A stretch of DNA of 64,000 nucleotides from Parelaphostrongylus tenuis (lineage: Eukaryota; Nematoda; Chromadorea; Rhabditida; Metastrongylidae). How positions within the stretch are numbered: the stretch's first letter is position 1; every line of letters begins with the position of its first letter. Made by a program: the position numbers and the translations under genes. Below are positions 53,261 to 64,000 of the stretch, in pieces. Location of the stretch: positions 310,001 through 374,000 of the forward strand of contig JAHQIW010001307.1 in NCBI GenBank assembly GCA_019055375.1. The letters are read 5' to 3'. Under the pieces are notes generated by a model, which was not told the origin of the DNA, did no database searches, and saw nothing but the letters and a program-made list of their open reading frames with translations.

Positions 53261-56200
53261 ATGTTACGACGGGTAGCAGTGGCTCCATTGTTATTTCCTG
53301 CCAATGAAAGTACTCGATTGTTCATCGCAGCTATCCCGACGATATTTTTCCAGTCTAGAGGACGACGTCGTACATTAACTCCTGCTCCATGGGTGAGGTG
53401 GTCTTCTAGCTGATCATTATGTTTATCCCTTTTTGAATACTTCCTTGAGTTTCGCATATTCCTGCTTAGATAGCTGGTCAAGGTGATTTTTCTATCGCAA
53501 GGCTTTTGATCGCTATCAATCCCTCAAAAACGTGTTTCAGCTACCTCCTGTATATGAAAGAAGCCATGTAGATTATCTGGACGAAGAAAACCGGTGAATA
53601 ACTTTGATAATAACCAATCGTTGATCTATTCACCCTTACAATTCCTTTACAGCGCTCTTACTCAGGATGTAATTTGTGCTGAGAAGAACTTATATGCCAT
53701 CTTAGCAGCTCCTTGCTCACAAAGTGGCGAGAGTAAAATTGAAGAGATAGAGCCAACTACACGCAGGGTAGGTGAGTGATTACGGACGTTTGCTCTAAAG
53801 GATGGTAAATGAACATATTTTAATACGGATCTATAGACAGTAAACTGTCATTTTGGAGACTATTCGCTATTTCTGTATTGAGATGGATAGGTGGTGAATT
53901 ATGGCATTGTTTGCTATCTTCGTTCACATAATGCATGAGCAAAGCGGCGATTTCTGATTTGCTCTAAGTACAGAAGAAAGGTACATGAAATTCACGCTTC
54001 AGTTCAATCGTAAACGGGGGAACAGAGCTATTCTTGAGTATCATTTTGCGAGCTACAAAAGAGCTCTCGATATATTCGTTGTAATTTTGTCTGTTTTTTG
54101 AAGGCGAATGTCTCAGCGAAAACGTTCGTGTAACCAACTCTGTGGAAGTCTCATCATCTTTCTTTCGAGTGCTTTATTAAGACCACGCTCAAATTTCAAT
54201 AGATCCTTTCATTATTATTTGAGCCAACTTGTCATGTGGTCTGGTAAGGACTCTTCTACAGCCCGATACACGTGTTTCGTCCTTACAGACCCGTCAGTCG
54301 GGCTGAACCAACCGGTCGTCTTTCGATATTGTTATAGTCAGTTCTCTCGGGAGCTCTACTCCTTTGCAGAGAGTTATCGAAGACGATCGTTTTACACTCT
54401 ATGTCGAGTGAAATTTTCACCTAACACAGAGTGTTTGCACACTCGATTGCTCTTTGGCTGGTATTTTTATCATATTATACCTTTATTTCGAGTGCTTTGT
54501 TTCATATTTTCATGTTAGTTTCATTATCGCTTTTAAGGATTGGTTGCCCGAAAATTAGGAATGATGCCACAGTGGACAACATCTGGTCAACGAATCCTAT
54601 GCACCCTTTTGGAGATTTGTGAAGTACGCGATTTGATTTTGAAACGCTTTCCAGTCAGCTTTATACTTCCACTATTGGTTTCTAAGTTGTGCCGCCACAC
54701 AAAAAGAGTGCTAGAGAGAAGTTTAGAATAAGACTATGACATTTGCAAGTAAAGCAGAACTTCATTATAATAAAGTCGATCATTTTCTCATTAAGTGTAT
54801 TAGCGATCATACTGCATGAGCAAACATTGTTATTTGCGAGGTGGCTACTATGTCCAACTACCGTTTTTTGTGAAGATCAAAGATATCTGAAAAGTTTAAA
54901 TTTAGGCTTAGCAGGCTAAATTATTGAAGTACTTTTGGCACTAACTCTGACGGCGAACTTTATTTCGTTATGGACAGTGCGTTCTTCGGTTCGATGGGAG
55001 CCCAATATGTGTGCTCTTGGTTCAGTACTATTATCTATGGACTCAAGAAGCGTGGTTCACATTGAGCTTTTTGAGACAGTTATTCCATTGCTCAGTTTTC
55101 GAAAAGATAAGAAAAAGGGAAAGGGTTATGGCGCACTTAATCTAAAGAACTGTTCAATCGTGCTTGGCATCATAGTGTCCATTCCGTCCTAAGCGTGTCA
55201 GGGAAGATAGAGTACTCCAACCAGTCAATAGTATCGTTATAGATGCAATTTTTTTATTACTTCACTGGCTATCGAAGTAATTCTGACCTTATCTTGCTAA
55301 TCTATACCATTTTGGATATGATTTGCTAACCCATCGTTATGTTATTGTTTCTAGAATCATGTTGTTAGCGTTGTATCACCGGAAGATTGGTACCGTAAGA
55401 GCATCATTGGGAAGCGAAAAGCATTTAACAGAGAAGGTCCTCTATGGAAGGTATGGTTTTGGGGGTTCAGTATCGATTGATTCATAATTATTCTGCTCGT
55501 ATTTTTTGTAGGTTACTGTTGGTGCTGTTAACGGTGATGCAGATATATTCACTCATGCCTATCGCCAGCAGTTTGCGAAGGCCAACGTTCCTCCTAAGAA
55601 ACATCTCGGATCGTTCTTGGTATGTTTATCGAAACAATATTTATGAAATGGATTACCTATTCGTTGGTCGTTCTAAAATTTTGAAAGCTTTCGAAGATTA
55701 CATATTTTTTGGATCGTACTTATATGCAAAAGTCCAAAACCAAGACATTTCGAGAGCAAAAATCATATTATTCATTTGTTCAAGTCGTTTATTTAAGCTT
55801 AGAGCTATAGAATGTAAGACGTAGTCGGCTACTTTTTTTTTCTGAGTAAGCATCTTTCGAATCAATTGAATTGAAGTATCCATCATCACTTGAATAAGCG
55901 CATATGATTGGCTTTGTTCATTTGAAATTATGGTGAGACGTCTTGACTTTAGGTTTCTGAAGAGGCTCTGCCAGTAGTAGGAACTAAATTAGATGTACGT
56001 CACTTCGTTGTCGGGCAGTACGTGACGGCTTCAGGAAAGACGATTGACTGGGGATTTCAAGGCGGAATGCACCGATGGGGTATGAAAGGCCAACCTGCTC
56101 TAAAGTGAGTTATTCTCTTCTTTGTGTATACATTATGATCGATTCCATTAAGTACTACCAAATCACATCGCCGAATCGGCTCAGTTGGATCGACAGGTGA

Positions 56201-56836
56201 CGCCCGCGTATGGCCTGGCAAACGAATGCCTGGTCATATGGGGTACGAATGGAGGAATGTAAGCGGAATTGAGGTTAGCTCAAGTTCGACGTTATAATTT
56301 ATAATCTTAGTATCAGTAATCTTTTGATTTAGATCGTTCGGATGAACATTGATAGGCAAGTCATCTATGTTAAAGGTAGTGTACCTGGAGATATAGGCGA
56401 GATTTTACTCCTGAAGGATTGTTTGCAACCAGCTAAGAAACTTAAGGTTTGTTTTAACGGAGTAACCGTAAAACTGCTTACCAGTTGTTTCTTTTCACAT
56501 TTGTATTGTTATGCAAATTGTTGGAATGATTGGTGACTTCTTTTTAGGTCGGACCTATGCCAACCTGGTTGCCTTCTATCGCTGAAACTGAGAAAGATTC
56601 CGAAGAAAGTACTGAAACAGCAACGAATAAATTACGTGCAAACGAAATTATTTCCGAAAAATTGTTCGAGTATGTTAAATAACTTCAAAATTGTATGCAT
56701 GAAATTTGAGTACTTCGTAATTTACTCAATTAATTTCAGCTTTACGTCTCCTAGTCTTACATTTTCCGATGAAGATGCCAAGAAAGTTGCAGGAAGAGAT
56801 AAAACGAAAGCGAAAATTGCAAAAGTCAAGAAATAA
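53261..56836 (+). CDS. mrpl-3: Mitochondrial large-subunit ribosomal protein uL3m (MRPL3)
   Basis: Exons: 53261-53392, 53541-53593, 53653-53771, 54538-54623, 55355-55450, 55512-55619, 55953-56104, 56153-56273, 56333-56446, 56548-56669, 56740-56836. All GT-AG, all phases close; 399 codons (human about 348). N-terminus [20 protein letters not shown] is basic and hydrophobic, suiting a mitochondrial targeting signal. The L3 fold shows [40 protein letters not shown], then [17 protein letters not shown] (about residues 231-248), [28 protein letters not shown], and [12 protein letters not shown]. The protein sits in the mitochondrial ribosome core near the peptidyl-transferase centre and helps translate mitochondrial mRNAs. 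Intron 3 contains an antisense hammerhead repeat. It is the first gene of a probable operon with fsn-1 and rpb-2. Confidence 0.97.
54165..54515 (-). repeat. Hammerhead-family repeat in mrpl-3 intron 3
   Basis: Reverse-oriented homologue of 17530-17835. Ribozyme at 54261-54303 on the minus strand: GCCCGA, CUGACGG (A9 to G), stem II GUC/GAC with UGUAA loop, GAAA, CACGUG, U, A, UCGGGC. Stem I pairs perfectly over six bases; only A9 departs from consensus. The 136-codon frame at 54108-54518 is a by-product of the repeat plus exon 4 flank. Confidence 0.7.
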
Positions 56837-56944
56837 CGTCCTTGTTAGGTTATTGCGTATGAGACATATTTTTTTCATAAATCTATCAATCATCAAGGTT
56901 TTTCGTTGTTTACCAATAATCCAGCAGGTTATGAACCGGAATAT

Positions 56945-56997
56945 TTCTACAGTTGTCTTTCTGTACATGGTTATTTAAAAGTTTTGGTTTATCGTAG
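56945..56997 (+). promoter_or_regulatory. Candidate trans-splice acceptors between mrpl-3 and fsn-1
   Basis: TTTCTACAG at 56944-56952 and ATCGTAG at 56991-56997 lie in the 187-bp gap between the mrpl-3 stop and fsn-1 ATG. Gaps of 100-400 bp with an acceptor are characteristic of downstream operon genes in nematodes. If the first is used, the ATG at 57001 is a short upstream frame. Confidence 0.45.
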
Positions 56998-57023
56998 TAC
57001 ATGCAATCTCGTGATGTGGGAAA

Positions 57024-60000
57024 ATGCTTGTTGAGAAGAATAGATCTGAACAACAAGATGACGAGTTGGCACCATCTACGTCTAAGACACAGCAGCGGAA
57101 AGTATTAGCAGGTATGATCTTTTCTGGATTCATTTGACCATCTGTGGAACCTTAATGCCTTCTGAGATATATTTTTAGGAGAGGCTGTTAATTGTCACTT
57201 TTCTAGCATCTACTATTAACTGTATTTTCGGATCAATTATCTGCAAACTTTGAGGACTTGATGTAGACACGAAATTAAAGCAAGTAGTCTTGTAGAGTTT
57301 CTCCATCGTGGTGGACGTGCCTTGTTATACTGCAAACTAATGGAGGGTTCTTTGGTCAAAACACAAAAGTCTTTTACAGTGCATTTTTCATTGCCTGTGA
57401 GGGTTTTTTTCCTTTTTTCCTTTCCTTCTCTTTCTAGATACTTGAACAATAGACGACTGCCTCAAAAAGCCCACTAGGTCACACCTTTCTTTGGTCCCAC
57501 GAGGTATTACACCGATCTTGGTTTCGGAAATATATTGTGCTACAGTGCAACGGAAAAGCGCGCATTAACGTGTTGATTTAAATCAAGTCCCTTAGGGGTA
57601 GATTCAAAGTCAAAAGGAGATCTTCGAAAGAAAAAAACAGCGTTCAAAAAGAAGAATAAGGTTTCTTCCGAATATATCTCAATTTTTCTTTCCTTGTGTG
57701 CTCAGGCTAGCGAACAAAAACTTTCCTCAAATATCGAAAAGCCATCACGTTGCAGTTGCTATCGAAAGGATTGTCAAAACATTCAAGAGGAATCTTCAAG
57801 AGTAGACAAACTGGGTGGGATTAGTACTGAGTGGTATGTAAAATACTCGACATCATGCGCTAGTAGAACCATTGTTTCATTCATACCGGGAGCGCGTGCT
57901 ATTTCTATACCACAAGGGTCACCACCGCTTTATTACTACTTGTTTCCTTTATATGTCCTGTCGTTCAGTAAAGAATTCAAATAGGTGAAGTGAAATTGCA
58001 GAATCTGCTTTGCCAAGGGATTTCATTCTTCAATGAGATAAATAATTTCTATCTAGCAGTTTCATTCAAGCCAGCTGTGGTTTCGAAGCAGCCTATAGTT
58101 TTACTTCTTATATTAGGTTTCTTCGCGCAAGGTTCAGAGTAGTTTTCCTCAAATCACTGCATGAACTTTGTTTAGTAATTTCTGTTCTCATACCGTTTTC
58201 ACATGTTGATTGCAAAACGCGTGTACAGGTATTGCACTATTTAGCGATCAAGCGATATTGTCATAATCAACATAGTATGGTTAGAAAGGAAGTTTGGGGC
58301 GCTTCAATAAGCATGAGATAACTCCCTGGCATGCTATGTGAAAATCGGTTTCTTATGTGGATTCATCCAGTGAAGGACGAAATATTATTCGTCTTTATTC
58401 ACCACTTTGTTACGAGCCTCTGCCATGCCCATCGATACAGTGGAAGTTTGTGTTTTACTGCATCATTATTGGAGAAAGCGAGCTTTCACAACGAGCTGAA
58501 GTCGACGTGAAATCAAGGAAGTTGAAGAGAGGGCACAACGAGCAAATGGCCGATGGTAGATAGTCGTAGAAAACGATGGCCTTCATTTTGAAGAATAATT
58601 TTTAATTTATGTTTGGAATTCATGCATGAAATTTCAGTTGTTTACAAGTGCTTCAGAAATTTCTATCCAACCTAGTAGTTTTTATTTAACACTGGTCTTT
58701 ACTTACGATTCAAAGCTTAAAAGTCCGAGGAAAATTCTTAGAAATCTATTTCTCTGTTCTATTTTATTGCCATGGAACATTTGTTTATGAAATTAAAATT
58801 CAGTCGTGGCTACTCGGCTGCCACATCACATTCTCTCACAAGTTTTCAAATATCTTAATCTATCGGACATACGTAATTCCATGCTCGTCTGTCGTCATTG
58901 GTTCAACGTCTTGAATTTCGAGGTTAACTTTTCTTCTTGTGACCACAAACTCTGTTCCTTCTCGTTGAGAAAATGTTTTTTCTAATTCGTTCTCAATTTT
59001 TCAGGACAGTGTCGTGTGGCGGTCTTTGGCACATAGGAAGGTTTCTGAGTCGGCGCTTGCTGATCCTTATTTGTTGAGTGAGCTGAATTCATACAAGAAG
59101 AAATTACGAGCGTTTTATTTTGCTTGGAATCCCAATGATGTTTCGAAGTAAGTTTCTTCTATCGGCAATTGCTACGAACAAAATGATTTCATTTGAAGGA
59201 ACAATTACGTTCGTGGAAATGGCTTTACCGTACATCGTCAACCTGTGGCTCAAAGTACCGATGGTGTCCGAGGAAAGGTGTTGGTTTTTCTACTGTACAT
59301 TAGTTAGATTGAATGTGTACGGGAGGAGAGTAGCGCAGTGGCACTGAGGCCGTCATGTACACCTAATAGCCTGGTTCCGCTCAAGGTCATGCTTATTTTT
59401 TGTTTGCGATCGGACAGCGGCTGCGAAACTTAAGAAAGCGACACTTCCAACAATGAGAAGCTATCGTCCACTTGTGGTGAAGATTTTTGAGCATACTTGT
59501 AACACTCTCGAAGGATCCTGGGGGTGTATACTGGGCCAGCATTCAGCATCATTCGTTAAGAACTCCATAACGTCTTGGGCGATGGTTGAACACAGGCGAA
59601 AACGCGAAGACCTGTGCTAGTAAAAGTTATTCCCAAGGGGAATATACATTCGATCATATATTAGATGCTTAGCAAAGTAACATTTATGGAGGTTTTCTAA
59701 ACGATTGATTAACATTAAACTCTTTCAAGCTCTGCAAAGTGTAAGGGGTTGAGCCTTCTCCACGTAAAGTGTTTTTTATCGCCCTAGACTAGTCTGGCAC
59801 ATCTTGTTGACCTTCATGGGATCATTTGTTTCGAGCGAACGATTTGACCAAGGACCACATGTGGCTAGCCAAACGCTGTGCTATACGCGTCTCCCCACGT
59901 TTTAATGTAAAATCATGCTATTTAGATAGGAGTATCGCTAGGAGTGCACGCCTTTGACGTAACATGGGAGGGTCCGTTGGGAACGGTGGCGGTTGTGGGA

Positions 60001-61475
60001 GTTGCAACGAGGTAATGTTCTTCTTTAGATAATTGATCACTTATCGCGTCATTATCTTATTATTATTTTTTGTATTATTTAGACATGCCGCTCTCCATTG
60101 TCCTGGTTACTTACCTTTACTCGGAAGTGATGACCAAAGTTGGGGATGGAACCTTGTAGATAACACATTAATACACAACGGAGAAACTTTGGGTGTTTAT
60201 CCACGTGTAAATAATCCTCCTAAATATCAGGTATGCAAACTTTTCGAATTATGAGAAGTTAATATCGAACAGTGCGAATAAATATCTTAAACCAAATGTT
60301 CAACATGATTTTCTTTTCCCGGATAGTGACTCAAAATGCTACTTCCCACTGTAAACATGTAATGAGCTTCATTTAACGAACTGACTAGAACTTTTAGATC
60401 ATACTTTTTAAGAACTGTATACACACCTTTTGCGGTACTCTAGTTCCGAAGAAAAAAAAAACAGATACCTCTGTTTTGAAGAACCTGATTCAGACTTAAA
60501 ATTGGAATGCTAGTAATCAAAGCGCATCATTAATATTAGATCGTATCATCGATCGGCACTACAGCAATGAACACTATTTACCAACCAAATATGATTGAAA
60601 TTGCATAGTCTTCGTATCGTTCAACTGCACATTTTCTTGAGAATATTTTGGTTCACAACTTGCCTACGCTTGTTCAAGATGGAGCTGTCGTGGGTAACAA
60701 TTTACTTGCTACTCTTGCACGAATGGCGCGTAGGGGAAAATGCTAGTGAAACGGCGCACAAGATTAATAGAGCTTGAGGCAATGATACGGTTGTGGAAAG
60801 GATGGTTAGGAAGTGGTTTGCGAAAATCAAAGCTGAAGTGAACCTTCTGGATGATCAGTCATGCTCGGGCCATTCATAGAGAGCTCCATTGATTTTGCGT
60901 GCCGTTTCACTAGCATTTTCCCCTACGCGCCATTCATGTAAGAGTAGCAAGCACATTTGTTCTCACGACAGCTCCATTTCAAAACAAGTATAGGCAAGTT
61001 GTATGCCAAAATGTTGGTAAGAAAGTGAGCAATCGAATGATACGAATATAATGCAGTTTTGATTTTTTCTGGTCAATAAATTTGGTGTTTATTGCTCCAG
61101 TGCCAAAACTTATGCAACGACCTCGTAATATCGAACTGTTATATCATGCTGAGGATTGAGTATATGACAGTAATGGTGTCGTCAGTAGGTTCTCCACTAG
61201 TTCCGTCAAAGTTCTCTGACCGATTGTGTAGGCATTTACTTATATATTCATACTTATATGTATATAATATGAAGTCAATTATTTAGGTTGGAGAGCGGAT
61301 AAGATTAGTGTTGGATTGCGATCGTCACATAGTCTATTTCGAGCGAGCGGGTTCAGAATTCCTTGGTCTCGCGTTCACCGACCTCCCTCCTGTCAAATTG
61401 TTCCCAGCCATTTGTGCCGTATATGGTAATACGGAAGTTTCTATGGTATACCTTGGACCTCCACTTGCTGGTTGA
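57024..61475 (+). CDS. fsn-1: F-box/SPRY protein FSN-1 (FBXO45)
   Basis: Exons: 57024-57111, 58804-58922, 59005-59147, 59199-59277, 59926-60011, 60083-60230, 61287-61475. GT-AG and in phase; 283 codons (human FBXO45 about 286). The first in-frame ATG after a TGA gives [18 protein letters not shown]-box at about 35-69: [35 protein letters not shown] domain from about 118: [93 protein letters not shown]. In animals this is the substrate-recognition subunit that pairs with SKP1 and the large PHR-type ligase RPM-1 at synapses, controlling axon and synapse growth. The short acceptor TTTGAAG before exon 4 is weak but protein and phase demand it. Introns 1, 4 and 6 carry repeats. Confidence 0.97.
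57880..57940 (-). repeat. tRNA-like module in fsn-1 intron 1
   Basis: Minus strand GGTGACCCTTGTGGTATAGA (A-box-like) and GCACGCGCTCCCGGTATGAA, the same middle as 8685-8756; the B-box is lost. Confidence 0.4.
58480..58676 (+). mobile_element. Mariner 3' end remnant in fsn-1 intron 1
   Basis: Frame [23 protein letters not shown] matches the mariner C-terminus (RWQ..VENDG.YF), as at 40890-41172. Followed by TTTACAAGTGCTTCAGAAAT and ending in CCAACCTA, the mariner terminal repeat. The 5' part is missing. Confidence 0.72.
59327..59396 (+). repeat. tRNA-like module in fsn-1 intron 4
   Basis: GAGAGTAGCGCAGTGGCACT (A-box TAGCGCAGTGG) with CCTGGTTCCGCTCAAGG (decayed B-box) about 45 bp on. Confidence 0.4.
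59545..59625 (+). mobile_element. Small RTE-like fragment in fsn-1 intron 4
   Basis: CGTCTTGGGCGATGGTTGAA then CACAGGCGAAAACGCGAAGA encodes [12 protein letters not shown], aligned with the LGRLLNMGNMKKE block of 36665-37640. Only this block is recognisable. Confidence 0.4.
60585..61075. mobile_element. Palindromic mariner-derived element in fsn-1 intron 6
   Basis: Left half encodes the mariner transposase N-terminus in the plus sense ([32 protein letters not shown], stop, then [20 protein letters not shown]). The right half repeats the first part in reverse: left TTCAAGATGGAGCTGTCGTG, right CACGACAGCTCCATTTCAAA, and further out GCATAGTCTTCGTATCGTTC opposes GAATGATACGAATATAATGC. Two copies of the 5' end of one mariner are thus joined head to head with no catalytic domain. 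Confidence 0.82.
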
Positions 61476-62018
61476 TTTTAGTCACAACATTCTCTTATTT
61501 TTATCTGAATATGTTCGTATTAAATTTTCTAGTGATCTCTTCATTCCGTGCATTATGGTACGGTCGTGATCTCCGCTTGAAAGAAGATCATTAACGAATG
61601 CTTTTGTTTTATTTTATTTGCAACTAGTCTTTTGTGATCTCATCATTGTTTTGTGCTGCCAAAACAATGTCTTTCAATATGTTCGACAAATCTTAGCTTA
61701 TGCCTTTATTAGCAATTCGGTACTAATATCGACCAAGTACAAACATTTTACAATCCTTCGCCATATGTGATTCTATGGTCATCCAATTTCGTGTCATTCA
61801 TTTGTTTCATTTATTGTTTTATTTATAAGTTAGAGCTATTCCATAAACTTCTTAAAGTCAACGGCTTGTTTTCGAATTCGGTCAAGTTTCCTGCAAATTA
61901 CATTCGCTATTTGTGTACTTTTTTTACTATCAACTAAGTTCTTATTGGCAACTTGTGTTCTCACTAAACTTCCCTTCGAAGTGCCATAGTAATCTTAGAA
62001 CACATTGATTTCTGCTGC

Positions 62019-62024
62019 TTTCAG
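62019..62024 (+). promoter_or_regulatory. Likely trans-splice acceptor before rpb-2
   Basis: CTTTCAG, the nematode acceptor consensus, ends at 62024, 23 bases before the rpb-2 ATG and about 550 bp below the fsn-1 stop codon. Confidence 0.55.
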
Positions 62025-62047
62025 TGGTCTTCGTTGTTTAATCAGCG

Positions 62048-62582
62048 ATGTATGAAGATGATGATGACGATATGCCCTATGGTGGAGAAGGAGTCGACGA
62101 GGATATGGAGGAAGAGGATGCGGAGGAAATATCAAGTGAACAGTGGCAAGTGCGGATTGGTTTTTAACACTGTTTTGTGAACACTAACAATTTCAATTTG
62201 ATGAAGCGGAAGAATTTTGTTCCTAACGTTGGAGACCTTCCGCTGTTATTACAGGAGGCATGTTGGGTTGTGATCAGTGCATACTTCGACGAGAAGGGTC
62301 TTGTACGTCAGCAGCTTGACTCATTTGATGAATTTATCCAAATGAATGTGCAGAGAATTGTGGAGGATGCACCTGCTGTGGAATTACAAGCCGAAGTGCA
62401 GCACTTCTCTGGTGATCACCACCTTTTCACATTTAAAGATCTTAGATACGCATCTAAACATTGCTGCTTTAGGAGACATTGAAAATCCGACAAAGTTTTC
62501 ACTAAAGTTCGAACAAATCTATTTGTCAAAACCAACTCATTGGGAGAAGGATGGTGCACCAACACCAATGATGCCTAATGAG
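62048..62582 (+). CDS. rpb-2: RNA polymerase II second-largest subunit RPB2, first exons only
   Basis: Exons: 62048-62149, 62255-62411, 62473-62582; 123 codons, with the donor GTAACA after PNE leading out of the window. N-terminus [20 protein letters not shown] is acidic as in animal RPB2. It is followed by [60 protein letters not shown] and [10 protein letters not shown], nearly identical to the human protein, which is about 1174 residues. RPB2 forms half of the polymerase active-site cleft. The next expected block (RLRNLTYSAPLYVDI type) is not present before 64000, so intron 3 is at least 1.4 kb. Start choice is secure from conservation. Confidence 0.97.
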
Positions 62583-62609
62583 GTAACACGAGGTTTTGTG
62601 GTTCTCATT

Positions 62610-62731
62610 ATCACTGATACATATATATGTATGTGCATGTACATGCTTATATACATATATATATATATGTATGTACGCATATATATGCTATAACTACATG
62701 TACATACATATGCACATATATGACGTATATA

Positions 62732-62765
<34 letters not shown>

Positions 62766-62857
62766 GACGTACATGTACACATGTACCCATATATATGTAA
62801 ATGTATATATGCCATATGTATATATACGCACATATATGTATACATGCGCATGTAATC

Positions 62858-62905
<48 letters not shown>

Positions 62906-62991
62906 ACACTTTCAGTCAACTATCTTACAATATCATATATCTTAAGCAAGGTTTCAAAAGTCGACAGTAAAAGTTGATATATATATATACA

Positions 62992-63041
<50 letters not shown>

Positions 63042-63170
63042 CGTACATGTATAGTGAATGAATGTACATGCATATCGATACATGTGCATATGTACTTGTA
63101 TGCATATACGCACATTGAAAACATATAGACTTACATGTATATACATATGTATATATACTGGCGTAATAAC
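62610..63170. repeat. TA-rich microsatellite block in rpb-2 intron 3
   Basis: Long runs of TA, with ATATATG/ACATGTA variants; at least three pure TA tracts near 62728-62765, 62860-62903 and 62997-63035. Tyr/Ile-rich frames through it are artefacts. Confidence 0.97.
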
Positions 63171-63311
63171 CATAAGCCAATCAAACAACGATGGACAATC
63201 AATCGCTTTTAAAGAACACTACGCTGATCTTTTCACCTTACGCAGAGTGTAATTTGCACGGCTTCGATTCCCTATAACAGAGCGCTAGTAGCCGAAAGGC
63301 ACCATGCTACT

Positions 63312-63352
63312 AATGAGGTCGAAAGGCCGAAACGCTTGTCTAACACTGTATA
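63312..63352 (+). ncRNA. Hammerhead motif, decayed, in rpb-2 intron 3
   Basis: UGCUA, CUAAUGA (G5 to A), stem II GGUC/GGCC with GAAA loop, GAA, A, CGCUUG, U, C, UAACA. Stem I pairs four of five. The layout is clearly hammerhead but G5 is essential, so likely inactive. Confidence 0.5.
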
Positions 63353-63359
63353 AATGTCA

Positions 63360-64000
63360 TAATGGTCCTCGTAAAAGGCTTAGAATATGCTGTCAGGATG
63401 CACTGACATTTAGTTTGCTTACTATTCCTAGGGACGCGTCGCATGGTCCAGAAAGGTGCTAGCAAAAACGGCCTTGTTGCCTAAATTGAACACAGTTCGT
63501 CTCTTCTTAGCTTCGATCTTTCGAGAGCGACTATTTGCATTTACACTTGTTTGTAAAGGAGGAAGTAGCTCAGATTTGCTTCTGTGAACTTGGCATCCTG
63601 TAAAACCTGGCCGCTAAACACCGGTTGCTCATGAAACACACTCCGTCGCCTACCCATTTATTTTTAGACTTTTTTGGGGGAACAACATTGCCCGACCACT
63701 CATTGTTAACATCATTTTGATCACCTCCATCTCCATTTTTTTCTCTTTTTCTTCAGACTTTTCAATAAAGACCATAAATGATTCCGTACTTTCTTATATA
63801 TCATTGTTGTCAGTTCGACACGGTTCAGGCATCAAATTTTCGCCGGAATCTTTTTTCGTTTCAGTTTAGTCCTGTATGACTTCGGAATGTACAAACGTCG
63901 AGACCACGTAACGTCAAAACTAACCTTTTGTGAATTCTTTACTTGATCAATGAGTCGAATCTCATTACCTCATGCTAATAACCTCTCACTCCTTCATCAA
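63360..64000. other. Rest of rpb-2 intron 3; nothing recognised
   Basis: AT-rich intronic sequence, no exon of RPB2 and no other gene identified up to the window edge. Confidence 0.5.

Noticed and set aside
54108..54518. 136-codon plus-strand open frame
   Set aside because: Lies in a hammerhead-family repeat inside mrpl-3 intron 3; similar frames occur at 17533-17832 because the repeat is the same.
62537..63188. Tyr/Ile-rich open frames on both strands
   Set aside because: Artefacts of TA microsatellite in an intron.

Overview
This is a gene-poor, repeat-rich piece of a nematode nuclear genome, most like a strongylid (hookworm-type) parasite. Four signs point there: multi-exon genes with GT-AG introns and TTTCAG-like acceptors; splice acceptors sitting directly against start codons, as in spliced-leader trans-splicing; degenerate GCCTAA/TTAGGC interstitial telomere repeats; and seven conserved genes whose closest remembered relatives are Caenorhabditis elegans proteins. 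The species cannot be named from sequence alone.

Layout. 1-23.8 kb holds no gene I can support. It holds foldback elements, tRNA-derived repeats, a broken mariner copy, a minisatellite and several hammerhead-ribozyme-like repeats. 23.8-35.5 kb carries three genes on the minus strand, in transcription order a JMJD8-like JmjC protein (5' end unresolved), vps-22 (ESCRT-II SNF8/EAP30) and bud-23 (18S rRNA m7G methyltransferase). 35.5-46 kb is repeats, including an RTE-type non-LTR retrotransposon fragment. 46.1-48.8 kb is ntl-9/CNOT9 (CCR4-NOT subunit) on the minus strand, with a one-base frameshift in an otherwise intact exon. 48.9-53.2 kb is a dense repeat island: SINEs, interstitial telomere repeat, hammerhead repeats. 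53.3-64 kb carries three genes on the plus strand: mrpl-3, fsn-1 (F-box/SPRY, FBXO45) and the first exons of rpb-2 (RNA polymerase II subunit 2), which runs out of the window.

The two clusters look like operon-style arrangements. mrpl-3 to fsn-1 is only 187 bp, with acceptor sites in the gap. From memory, ntl-9, rpb-2, fsn-1 and mrpl-3 are neighbours in C. elegans (C26E6.3-.6), and bud-23 and vps-22 are neighbours (C27F2.4 and .5), so this is conserved microsynteny expanded by repeats.

The most interesting signal is a set of about eleven hammerhead-ribozyme motifs in dispersed and foldback repeats. At least three keep the whole catalytic core and a paired stem I, and nearly all have a very short palindromic stem III (CACGTG or ACCGGT type). 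That architecture is known from retrozyme-like elements whose ribozymes act as dimers. A second unusual theme is small inverted-repeat elements that enclose a tRNA-like core.
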